From a candidate division CSSED10-310 bacterium (GTDB lineage: Bacteria; CSSED10-310; JAFGJC01): a stretch of DNA of 54,739 nt. This document shows positions 46,961 to 54,714 of this stretch, in pieces. Below the pieces are notes generated by a model, which saw nothing but the letters and a program-made list of their open reading frames with translations, made no database searches and was not told the origin of the DNA. The stretch is taken from NCBI GenBank assembly GCA_016927905.1, contig JAFGLW010000025.1, forward strand, positions 1 through 54,739. The letters are read 5' to 3'. The position numbers and the translations under genes are program-made. The stretch's first letter is position 1, and each line of letters begins with the position of its first letter.

Positions 46961-49390
46961 ATGAACAACTATGAGAAACTCGGAGCTTTTTACCTTGGAA
47001 AGGAATTCGACCTTGAAGCCGGTAAAATGACGGAGAATTTGCTTCTGTACGATTCCAAGGACCTGACCACTCACGGCGTGATTGTCGGGATGACCGGAAG
47101 CGGCAAGACCGGCCTTGCCTTGACGCTTCTTGAGGAGGCCGCTATCGACGGCATTCCCGCCATCGCCATAGACCCGAAAGGCGATCTGGGAAACCTGTTG
47201 CTGACTTTTCCAAGATTGCAGCCGGAGGATTTTCTTGCATGGGTGGATACGGGTGAAGCATCCCGGAACGGGATGACGCCGGATGAACTCGCAAAAAAGA
47301 TGGCGGAAACCTGGAAAACCGGTCTGGCGCAATTTGGTCAGGACGGCATGCGCATTCAGCGTTTCAGGGATTCGGCAGACGTGGCGATTTATACACCCGG
47401 CCATGCGGCTGGACGGCCTCTGCAGATCCTGCGATCTTTTAGTGCCCCTTCCAGTGACCTGGCGCAGGACTCAACCGCGATTCGCGACCGTGTCATGTCT
47501 GCAGTCTCGGGATTGCTCGGTCTTGCCGGAATCGACGCGGACCCGGTACAAAGCCGAGAACATATTCTCCTTTCCAATATCCTTGACCGGGCATGGCGGG
47601 ATGGGAGAAGTCTGGATGTGACGGCGATCATCAATGAAATACAGAAACCGCCGTTTGAACGAATCGGTGTTTTCGATCTCGAGTCGTTCTATCCAGCCAG
47701 GGAGCGTTTCGGGCTTGCCATCGCGTTGAATAATCTGATTGCTTCGCCTGGATTGTCGGATTGGATGGAAGGCGAGCCGCTGGATATCCAGCAGCTGCTG
47801 TACTCTCCGGAGGGGAAACCCCGCATCGCCATTCTCTCCATTGCACACCTTTCGGATTCCGAACGCATGTTTTTCGTAACCATTCTGCTCAATGAAGTAC
47901 TGGCGTGGGTCCGCGCGCAGTCCGGTACCAGCAGTCTGCGCGCGCTGATTTACATGGATGAAATTTTCGGTTATTTCCCGCCTGCCGGGAATCCACCCTC
48001 CAAGATACCTATGCTGACATTGTTAAAACAGGCGCGCGCCTTCGGACTGGGTGTTGTACTGTCCACCCAGAATCCGGTTGATCTGGACTACAAGGGACTT
48101 GCAAATGCCGGAACATGGTGGATCGGGCGGCTGCAGACCGAACGCGATAAAATGCGCGTTATTGAGGGATTGGAAGGCGCGGCAGCCGTTTCCGGCGGAT
48201 CTTTCGACCGAGGTGAAATGGAGCGGATTCTGGCAGGATTGGGGAGCCGGGTGTTCCTGATGCGGAATGTTCACGACAACGAACCGGTCGTGTTCCACAG
48301 CCGCTGGGCATTAAGTTATCTGCGTGGTCCGATGACTCTGCCGCAAATCAAACAATTCATGACGCAGTCACATCCATTCATTCCGCAGAAATCCGAACCG
48401 ATTGCTGTCTCATCCGGTGCCCGGATTGCCGAACCTGCCAATGACAAATCGGGGTTGCGCCCCGTTCTGCCGCCCGGGATATCGGAGGTCTTTCTGCGTC
48501 CTGTCAATCCGGTCGGCGAATTGATCTATCGCGCCGGGGTGATCGGAATCGGTCGACTGCATTTTGTTGATTCGAAGGCCGGTGTTGATTCATGGCGCAC
48601 GTATTCGCTGATCGCGACACTCGGGGATAATGGGTTTGCGGATTGGGGGGCGGCGCGGGTTGAGGGGGATATCCAGGAAGCTCTCGATTCCCGGCCGCTG
48701 GACGGTGCGGGTTTCGCCGCGATACCCCCGGCCGGGATGCGGAAGGAGCGTGCAGATCAGTGGCGCAAAACGCTGGCATCCCATCTGTACCAGAATATAA
48801 CTCTTGACTTGTTTGAATGCCCATCACTGAAGATGACCTCGAAACCGGAGGAAACAGAAGGGGATTTCAAAGCCCGGATCGCTCAAATGTTGCGGGAGCA
48901 GCGCGATTTGAAAGTATCCAAAATCAAGAACAAATATGCAGCGAAACTGCAGACCATGACCGATCGCGTGCGGGGTGCGGAAGAAAGGGTTGCGCGTGAA
49001 AAAGCTCAGGCCACCCATCACAAGCTTTCGACGGCACTGGGGATTGGCGCTACCCTGCTCGGAGCCTTGACAGGACGCCGCGTCATGACGAGCGGTAATA
49101 TCGGGCGGGCGAGCAGTACCCTGAGACGGGCAGGGCGGATCAGCAAGGAAGCCGCCGACGTGGATCGGGCGGATAAATCTCTCGAAGTCGCAAAGCAGCG
49201 CTTGGCGGAATTGGAGAGCCAGTTCGAAATGGAAATCCAATCACTCCAGGATGAGTTTACGGCGGACGACTCAAGTATTGTCAGAAAACAACTCCGACCC
49301 CGGAAATCGGACATCGCGATCGGGACAGTGGGTCTTTGCTGGACCGCATGGAAGAAAAGCCCGGATGGCTTGTTCGAACCGGCGCAATAA
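46961..49390 (+). CDS. HerA/DUF87-type ATP-binding protein with C-terminal coiled coil
   Basis: The 809-residue product belongs to a conserved cytoplasmic ATPase family related to HerA/FtsK motors. Walker A is GMTGSGKTGL, followed by AIAIDPKGDLGNLLLTFP. The Walker B-like region is LIYMDEIFGYFPP, and the arginine-rich STQNPVDLDYKGLANAG segment follows. The last third has a long coiled coil (about residues 640-790) interrupted by a glycine-rich stretch (TALGIGATLLGALTGRR). The ATG at 46961 with GGGGGGA upstream is preferred to an ATG at 46940. Role unknown; no NurA-type nuclease is adjacent, and the next gene is a convergent YidB-like gene. Confidence 0.88.
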   Translation: MNNYEKLGAFYLGKEFDLEAGKMTENLLLYDSKDLTTHGVIVGMTGSGKTGLALTLLEEAAIDGIPAIAIDPKGDLGNLLLTFPRLQPEDFLAWVDTGEASRNGMTPDELAKKMAETWKTGLAQFGQDGMRIQRFRDSADVAIYTPGHAAGRPLQILRSFSAPSSDLAQDSTAIRDRVMSAVSGLLGLAGIDADPVQSREHILLSNILDRAWRDGRSLDVTAIINEIQKPPFERIGVFDLESFYPARERFGLAIALNNLIASPGLSDWMEGEPLDIQQLLYSPEGKPRIAILSIAHLSDSERMFFVTILLNEVLAWVRAQSGTSSLRALIYMDEIFGYFPPAGNPPSKIPMLTLLKQARAFGLGVVLSTQNPVDLDYKGLANAGTWWIGRLQTERDKMRVIEGLEGAAAVSGGSFDRGEMERILAGLGSRVFLMRNVHDNEPVVFHSRWALSYLRGPMTLPQIKQFMTQSHPFIPQKSEPIAVSSGARIAEPANDKSGLRPVLPPGISEVFLRPVNPVGELIYRAGVIGIGRLHFVDSKAGVDSWRTYSLIATLGDNGFADWGAARVEGDIQEALDSRPLDGAGFAAIPPAGMRKERADQWRKTLASHLYQNITLDLFECPSLKMTSKPEETEGDFKARIAQMLREQRDLKVSKIKNKYAAKLQTMTDRVRGAEERVAREKAQATHHKLSTALGIGATLLGALTGRRVMTSGNIGRASSTLRRAGRISKEAADVDRADKSLEVAKQRLAELESQFEMEIQSLQDEFTADDSSIVRKQLRPRKSDIAIGTVGLCWTAWKKSPDGLFEPAQ

Positions 49391-49468
49391 CGAAAATGGG
49401 AATCGGAGCAAGCGACGACAGATGCCAGGCAAAACCTGTTCGGAAACCAGCCGATACAGTTCCTTCAA

Positions 49469-49867
49469 TCAGCCGAACAGTTTACCCTTCAGCATATTCA
49501 GTCCCTGTGAGAGCATAGCTCCTTCGGGTATCTGACCCTTGGGTGTGAGTTTGTCAATCACGTTCGGCAGCACATCCACCAGGCCTTCCGCCGCCTCGTT
49601 TTCAGACACGCCAAGCTGGCTCGCTATCTGTCCAAGTTTTCCCATGCCGAGAACTTTCTTGATTTGGTCGGCAGAAATGCCCAGATTTGCCCCGGAACTC
49701 ACCCATGAGGCAGCCTGTTGGCCTAAACCGTTGTCCTGAAACGACTTCAGCAGGCCCTGCAGGCCGCCGATTTTCGGGTCGGAGATCAGTTGAATGACGA
49801 TATTCATCAGCTGATTCTCACCGCCTGCGCCGCCCTTCGCTCCCTTAACCATATCCAGCAATCCCAT
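49469..49867 (-). CDS. YidB-like protein (DUF937)
   Basis: The 132-residue product begins MGLLDMVKGAKGGAGG and contains LKSFQDNGLGQQAASWVSSG, GISADQIKKVLG and LGQIASQLGVSENEAAEGLV with PNVIDKLTPKGQIPE, the YidB signature set. The family is widespread but without a known activity. The ATG at 49867 with AAAGGAG upstream is the correct start. The frame continues upstream to 50020 without family similarity. It is convergent with the ATPase gene at 46961. Confidence 0.92.
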   Translation of the reverse strand: MGLLDMVKGAKGGAGGENQLMNIVIQLISDPKIGGLQGLLKSFQDNGLGQQAASWVSSGANLGISADQIKKVLGMGKLGQIASQLGVSENEAAEGLVDVLPNVIDKLTPKGQIPEGAMLSQGLNMLKGKLFG

Positions 49868-50103
49868 GATACGCTCCTTTCTTGCCGGATCAATCAACGC
49901 TCGATGCACCAATCGGAACCGCCCGAACTGTTGATTTATCCGGAGATTTCCTCGCCTGTATTTTATAATATATTTCGCTTTAAAATACAAAATTTTCAAT
50001 GGTCTGCTCCACCTTAACATGCCGTCCGAATTTTGGGGACCACCTCTCTTCTTTTTTCACATCCAAAATGGAAAACCAAGTCAGTTCCTGATATTCTTGG
50101 TGC

Positions 50104-50640
50104 ATGACCGGAAAGCAGTTTTTTGACTGGCAGACCAATGGCGGAACGAACGATGTCATGTGTCTCGTCAACTGCCTTGAGAAAGCGGACATTGCCTGGT
50201 GTGCGATCGGGGGTATCGCGGTAAACCACTGGGCGAAGCAGCCCATGGTGACGCAGGATGTCGACTTTGTTGTCAGTGCAGATTCCATTGAGAAAACTGT
50301 CTCTCTGCTCGAAGCGGAGGGATTTCAGGCGGAAATATTCGAATGGTCGATCAATTTCAAAGGGACTTCCACTTTGAGTATGCAGCTCAGTACGGAGAAT
50401 TTTTACAGGGATTTTCCCTCGAGATCCGTACCGGGTGATGTCCATGGCATATTGATGCGGGTTGCATCACTGGAAGACACACTCAGAGGTAAGATAAAAG
50501 CCTGGTCTGAACCGCAGCGGAGACAAAGCAAACGCATCAAAGACCTTGCAGACATCGTTCGATTGGTGGAAGCCCATCCATACCTTTGGGATTTGCTCTC
50601 TGATGACCTGAAAGAACAGGTCGATCGACCGGCAAAGTAA
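50104..50640 (+). CDS. Nucleotidyltransferase-fold protein
   Basis: The 178-residue product has the minimal nucleotidyltransferase signature CAIGGIAVNHW followed by TQDVDFVVS, that is GG..DVD with the acidic pair that binds metal. Downstream it has a basic SLEDTLRGKIKAWSEPQRRQSKR and DLADIVRLVEAHP. This resembles the antitoxin-type or AbiEii-like nucleotidyltransferases found in defence islands. No toxin partner (HEPN or AbiEi-like) is adjacent; the next sequence is a metallopeptidase remnant. It may be an orphan half of a two-gene module. Confidence 0.75.
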   Translation: MTGKQFFDWQTNGGTNDVMCLVNCLEKADIAWCAIGGIAVNHWAKQPMVTQDVDFVVSADSIEKTVSLLEAEGFQAEIFEWSINFKGTSTLSMQLSTENFYRDFPSRSVPGDVHGILMRVASLEDTLRGKIKAWSEPQRRQSKRIKDLADIVRLVEAHPYLWDLLSDDLKEQVDRPAK

Positions 50641-50672
50641 ACAAAGACATCACCTGACCTTTGTCATTCCAT

Positions 50673-51044
50673 TTATCTCGATGTCTCCAAACACCTTCCC
50701 TCGTTAACGCACTTCCCTAATTTCTTTCCACTATTATGTCTCATCATTATTGGCACAGAGGGGTTTGACCAGCTTTTCCCGTGCCGCTTTCCGTCGATCT
50801 TCGGTTCAGCCTTCCGGCGGGTTTTAATATCCGCTTCCGCTTTCCGAATCCGATCCAGGTGCCGGATCACCCACTCCCGCTTGGAAAAAAAGAACATTTC
50901 CGCTTTTTTGAACGGCACCCCAACCGGCACTGCCACGCGGATCTCCCGGAACGGACGGATCGATATGTTCAGGCGTTTTGCCCGGCGGCTCCGCTCGAAC
51001 AGGACCGTTCCGATGCCATCCGGTTTGATCGTGCGGGATTCCAT
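50673..51044 (-). pseudogene. YgjP-type (DUF45) metallopeptidase, N-terminal remnant
   Basis: The first 70 residues (IGTVLFERSRRAKRLNISIR, IRVAVPVGVPFKKAEMFF, WVIRHLDRIRKAE) match the N-terminal part of YgjP/SprT-like DUF45 proteins. The frame then degenerates. A neighbouring frame at the same place reads RRKAAREKLVKPLCANN and stops, so a frameshift is followed by truncation. The catalytic HExxH region is absent. The frame is open from 51104, but the ATG at 51044 fits best. Confidence 0.6.
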
Positions 51045-51104
51045 TTGCCTTTCATTCTCCCGTGCTTCGGCATGAATTCGAGGACCCGTGCCGGGGACCG
51101 GCAT

Positions 51105-51472
51105 CCGGGCGCTGTGCCGTTTGTAGAAATCACATGATTTTCATGCGATGTCAATTGAATGGATGAATGGTACAAATCCATGTGGGCAGGGTTTCAATAA
51201 TTTATCAATGTCACAGCCGGAACGATCTGTGATATTACGGAGCTATCCTGAATCCGGACGTGACCGGAATCCCTGGCGGATGGGACGTGGTTTGATGGGG
51301 CTGCAGCACGGATTGACGGATATCGTAATTGGAATTGCACTCGAGATATCGCCGTTTGTCTGGATGATAGGCACGAAAGTTGCCTTGTGAATAAATAAGG
51401 AAGGTTTTTAAGCTCATGACGAGGGGCACCTTCAACCTGGCTCAGCAGACAGAGGTTTTGACGGAGGATGAT
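51105..51472 (+). other. Stretch without recognisable gene
   Basis: About 370 bases between the DUF45 remnant and the DUF362 gene. It holds short open frames with no convincing ribosome binding site or family signature. I see no RNA gene or terminator in it. The last 30 bases contain the GGAGGATGAT ribosome binding region of the next gene. Confidence 0.5.
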
Positions 51473-53395
51473 ATGAAATTCGACAAGATCAGGCGGGCGT
51501 TAAGAAATTGGTTATTCTGGCTGATGAGTTTCGGGGCTTTCCTCTGGGTTGTTTTGAGAAGCGGTACAAATATCAAACGACTCAATTATCCCTGTCAGCG
51601 TGCAGCCCTGCCCCTGGCGGCGAACTGGGTGATGGGAATCCTCACCTTTTTATCAGGGAGCTATTTTCTGCGAAAATCATATCAGTACCTGGGAATTTTC
51701 GGGATAATATTTCTGACCTTCTGGTTTACCGGTACGTTGCCGAAGAGAACAAAGGCGGATCTCGATTATGAGAGAGATCTACCCGTCTGGGAGGTGGAGG
51801 ATCCCATTTCCAAAGTGTTCATTATGGAAGATATCCCGGCGACCGCGGGGTCTCTGGCTGCCGGCAATGAAACTGTGCCTGACGAACATCTCGTGGACCC
51901 GGCGATCGATGCGGTGTTTTTGGCGATGGAATCTCAGGGGATCTTCATCCACAGAACAACCGGTCACCCCGAAGGTATCGTTGCCAGTGACAGTGTTGTT
52001 ATCATAAAAGGGAATTTCCAGTGGGATCATCAGAACACCACCAGCACCGATCGTATCAAGGGAGTCATCTGGAAGATATTGAATCATCCGGACGGGTTCA
52101 CCGGTGAAATCATCGTTTGTGACAACACTCAGGAAATCGGAACGGGAATCAACGAGAACGATAACAATTCTGAGGATACAGAGCAATCTATTCTCGACGT
52201 GATCAGTGCCTTTCATGCGAAAGGATACCCTGTTTACGGTCTGTGCTGGGCGTACATCTGGGACGATGTCGTATCGGAATATTCCGAAGGCGACGACAAC
52301 GACGGGTATGTCTATGAAGCTGCATCGAAGATAACCTATCCGAAGTTTCTGTCGCCTTCAGGAGAAAACAGGATTTCGCTGCGGTATGGGATCTGGGACG
52401 GAGATCTCGGGATATACGATCACGACCGGCTCTGCATCATCGACTTTCCTGTGTTGAAAGCGCACAGCATGGCAGGTGCCACCATTGCGGTGAAAAACTG
52501 GATCGGCATGCTGACAACGGCCTATGCCCAGGAACGTTACGGCGGCTGGTACCCGATGCACGATAACTATTTGTTCGGATCCTATGCTCTCGTCGCCAGA
52601 GTGATGGAAGTGACCTTTCCCCGACTGGCAATCGTGGATGCCGCCTGGACCACCCGCCTGGGTCCCAACAACCTTGGTTATCTGCAAAACACCCAGATGA
52701 TCGTTGCTTCGACAGATCCCGTCGCGGCATCCTGGTATGCTGCAAAATACATCCTGACCCCCATCGCCGTCTATCCTCAGGATACAGATCCCGATCTGCC
52801 TGAATCGGATTACAGTTACAATCTGACGAGCTGGACAAACTACCTGCGCGATGTCGCTGGTTTGCCATGCACAAAAGATGCGTCAGAAATATCCGTCTAC
52901 GCCTGTCAGACCGGTACGTCAACGCCGACTCCCGGTCAGACGCCAACTTCGACCGAAACTCCCGCACCGACACCGACACCGACGGTGGCCAAAACCGGCA
53001 CGCCGGCAGTTCCAACGGCAACGCAATCCGCAACCCCCACACCCCCGGAGGACCCGTTTGTTCTAATCGCGATGCCGAAAAACGAGTACGTCCCGGGTGA
53101 TCCGTTCAGTCTGTCCGTCCATGTACATACTTTAAACGGATTAATCCAAAACCCGCTTTTTGTCGTTTTGGATGTACATGGTACATTTTTCTTCGCTCCG
53201 TCATGGAATAAATATGATTTCCTGCCGCTCACGAAACCGCCGGGTGATTATGAGTTCGTCATTGTAGAAGAATTTATATGGCCGACCGGAGCCGGAAGCG
53301 CTTCGGATATATTATTCCTCGCAGCGATTACCGATCCGCAGGTAACCGGTTTGATCAGTAATCTGGATTTGGTTTCCTTCGGCTGGCATGAATGA
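51473..53395 (+). CDS. Membrane-anchored DUF362-type protein with PT-rich linker and shared C-terminal domain
   Basis: The 640-residue product has three hydrophobic segments in the first 110 residues (LFWLMSFGAFLWVVLRSG, NWVMGILTFLSGSYFL, YLGIFGIIFLTFWFTGTLP). A DUF362-like domain follows (VVIIKGNFQWDH, IDFPVLKAHSMAGATIAVKN, TDPVAASWYAAKYIL). DUF362 is usually found with or near iron-sulfur domains, but no cysteine cluster is seen here. After a Thr/Pro-rich linker (52915-53047) the last 115 residues are the domain shared with the proteins at 38299 and 32628, ending VSFGWHE. The ATG at 51473 with GGAGGATGAT upstream is preferred over an ATG at 51416. Confidence 0.82.
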   Translation: MKFDKIRRALRNWLFWLMSFGAFLWVVLRSGTNIKRLNYPCQRAALPLAANWVMGILTFLSGSYFLRKSYQYLGIFGIIFLTFWFTGTLPKRTKADLDYERDLPVWEVEDPISKVFIMEDIPATAGSLAAGNETVPDEHLVDPAIDAVFLAMESQGIFIHRTTGHPEGIVASDSVVIIKGNFQWDHQNTTSTDRIKGVIWKILNHPDGFTGEIIVCDNTQEIGTGINENDNNSEDTEQSILDVISAFHAKGYPVYGLCWAYIWDDVVSEYSEGDDNDGYVYEAASKITYPKFLSPSGENRISLRYGIWDGDLGIYDHDRLCIIDFPVLKAHSMAGATIAVKNWIGMLTTAYAQERYGGWYPMHDNYLFGSYALVARVMEVTFPRLAIVDAAWTTRLGPNNLGYLQNTQMIVASTDPVAASWYAAKYILTPIAVYPQDTDPDLPESDYSYNLTSWTNYLRDVAGLPCTKDASEISVYACQTGTSTPTPGQTPTSTETPAPTPTPTVAKTGTPAVPTATQSATPTPPEDPFVLIAMPKNEYVPGDPFSLSVHVHTLNGLIQNPLFVVLDVHGTFFFAPSWNKYDFLPLTKPPGDYEFVIVEEFIWPTGAGSASDILFLAAITDPQVTGLISNLDLVSFGWHE

Positions 53396-53475
53396 AATCT
53401 TCGGGAATGAAAGCGGTATATCTGACCTTCTCGACCTTTACAGAAGTTGCCCGTTGCGAAAATGGTGTATTGTCA

Positions 53476-53510
53476 GACTAAAGGTCAAGAGCAGACTTGA
53501 CCCCATTTTT
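53476..53510 (+). repeat. Short dispersed palindromic repeat, copy 2
   Basis: GGTCAAG (53483-53489) and CTTGACC (53496-53502) form a 7-base stem with a 6-base loop. CC, then ATTTTT, follow, so the element could also act as a terminator in the + direction. Flanking GACTA (53476-53480) is shared with copy 3. It lies just after the DUF362 gene. Confidence 0.65.
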
Positions 53511-53531
53511 CATCAAACAAAACCTTAACCT

Positions 53532-53729
53532 CTATTTTGTCCCGAGAGATTGTCGCGGTGCATTGTGCAGTTTCGACATCAGGAAAGCCGCTTCCTCCAG
53601 CCACTCCAGTCTCTGGCGAAAGGTCATGGATGCACTGATTCGTATCATCTCCCGTTCCGCACCGCTCCACGTAACGGATTGCCAGACCGGCTGTTCCGGA
53701 AGCCGTTTCCGCCCGTCACTTTTCTTCAT
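53532..53729 (-). CDS. Small partner protein of a nucleotidyltransferase module
   Basis: The 65-residue product reads GRKRLPEQPVWQSVTWSGAE near the start and MTFRQRLEWLEEAAFLM later. The W..VTW.GAEREM....A..TF..RLEWLEEA pattern is one I associate with the short gene that follows antitoxin-type nucleotidyltransferases in many genomes. It overlaps the upstream nucleotidyltransferase by 14 bases, so the two are probably co-translated. Function unknown. An earlier in-frame ATG at 53744 is also possible. Confidence 0.65.
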   Translation of the reverse strand: MKKSDGRKRLPEQPVWQSVTWSGAEREMIRISASMTFRQRLEWLEEAAFLMSKLHNAPRQSLGTK

Positions 53730-54231
53730 GATCTTCGTCTGCAAGAAGAATCTTCAAATAGGAAATATCGATGACATCTTTGTCCCGATTGGCCTCCTGT
53801 TTCATATGCACGAGCGTTTCCAGGCCGACCACCGGGATCCAGATTCCTTCGTCGATCCAGAAAGCGATGGCTTTCCGGTATTCTTCTTCGAAATCGAACG
53901 GTTCCCGGACGAAAATATCGACCGGCGGCATCTTCGGATCCGGATTGAACAGTGAAAAAACCTTCATATTCTTCTCAGTAATCCACATCGCGCGACGCTC
54001 CGGATCGGCAAAATCCATGATATCCACGGGAATTCTGGGTCTGTAGCGCAGTTCATTGAATCGTTTCAAGGCGTTCGCGATATTATTCCGATCCAGGGAG
54101 ATGACCATGTCGACATCCATCGTCAAACGCGTATATCCGTGGGCGATCACGGCCAGTCCGCCGGCCACAAGGTAACGAACTTCGGCGTTGTTGAGCGCTT
54201 CAAACAGGGCGATGAGCGATTCGACCTTCAT
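53716..54231 (-). CDS. Nucleotidyltransferase-fold protein (AbiEii/DUF6036-like)
   Basis: The 171-residue product has RYLVAGGLAVIAHGYTRLTM followed by DVDMVISLD, the GG..DVD nucleotidyltransferase signature. A later acidic residue lies in PVDIFVREPFDFEEEY, and the C-terminal helix includes ETLVHMKQEANRDKDVIDI. It resembles antitoxin-type nucleotidyltransferases. The upstream ATG at 54255 is in frame, but the family usually starts near 54231; neither has a strong ribosome binding site. The small gene at 53532 overlaps its end, forming a compact two-gene unit. Confidence 0.8.
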   Translation of the reverse strand: MKVESLIALFEALNNAEVRYLVAGGLAVIAHGYTRLTMDVDMVISLDRNNIANALKRFNELRYRPRIPVDIMDFADPERRAMWITEKNMKVFSLFNPDPKMPPVDIFVREPFDFEEEYRKAIAFWIDEGIWIPVVGLETLVHMKQEANRDKDVIDISYLKILLADEDHEEK

Positions 54232-54332
54232 GGCGGATCTGATTATATCATTCACCCGATTTTTCGCCAGTCTCGAATGGGCAAAAGTGATTCATGCGCG
54301 GTGCCGGGATGTTAAAAAGTGGTTATTGACAT

Positions 54333-54367
54333 GACTAGAGGTCAAGGGCGGATTCGATCCCTATTTC
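54333..54367 (+). repeat. Short dispersed palindromic repeat, copy 3
   Basis: The stretch begins GACTAGAGGTCAAGGGCGGA and continues TTCGATCCCTATTTC. It aligns with copy 2 over 35 bases with about 25 to 30 percent difference, including the GACTA start and the T-rich end. The right arm of the palindrome has diverged. It lies between the nucleotidyltransferase gene and the truncated PIN gene. Confidence 0.5.
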
Positions 54368-54400
54368 ACATCCACAATATGTTGGGTTGCCGGGACAAAT

Positions 54401-54703
54401 CTACCCGGGTTCATACAGCGACAGGTTGATATGCGACGCATATAATCTGAAGTCTTGGTCGGTGGTGAAAACAGGCGCATTATGGCGCAGGGAAGCCGCG
54501 CAGATCAGGAAATCGACATGGGAACCCTGCACACCTCTGCTCCTGCAGGCATTGTAGATTCGGGCGGCTTCGATATAATCTTCCGTTCCCAGGGGAAGAT
54601 CGTCGAAAGCGGACAAGTGGGGTTTCAATTTCTCAAATTGCGCCAAATCCGGAATACCGGACAGCACCTCCTGACGGATCGGTCCGATCCTCTTTTCATC
54701 CAT
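54401..54703 (-). pseudogene. PIN-domain (VapC-type) toxin, N-terminally truncated
   Basis: The 100-residue frame matches the last two-thirds of a VapC-type PIN ribonuclease: IGPIRQEVLSGI, ARIYNACRSRGVQGSHVDFL and a final TTDQDFRLYASH. The middle and C-terminal acidic residues (E in RQEVLSG, D in GSHVDF, D in TTDQDF) are present. The N-terminal strand with the first catalytic Asp is missing. The upstream sequence is a tRNA gene 12 bases away, so the 5' end was lost. No VapB antitoxin gene is seen. Probably inactive. Confidence 0.75.
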
Positions 54704-54714
54704 TCAACAGATAA

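Noticed and set aside
51148..51390. Plus-strand 80-codon frame before the DUF362 gene
   Set aside because: Composition and lack of a ribosome binding site argue against coding.
53497..53955. Plus-strand 152-codon frame over the nucleotidyltransferase unit
   Set aside because: Antisense to two genes with recognisable family patterns.
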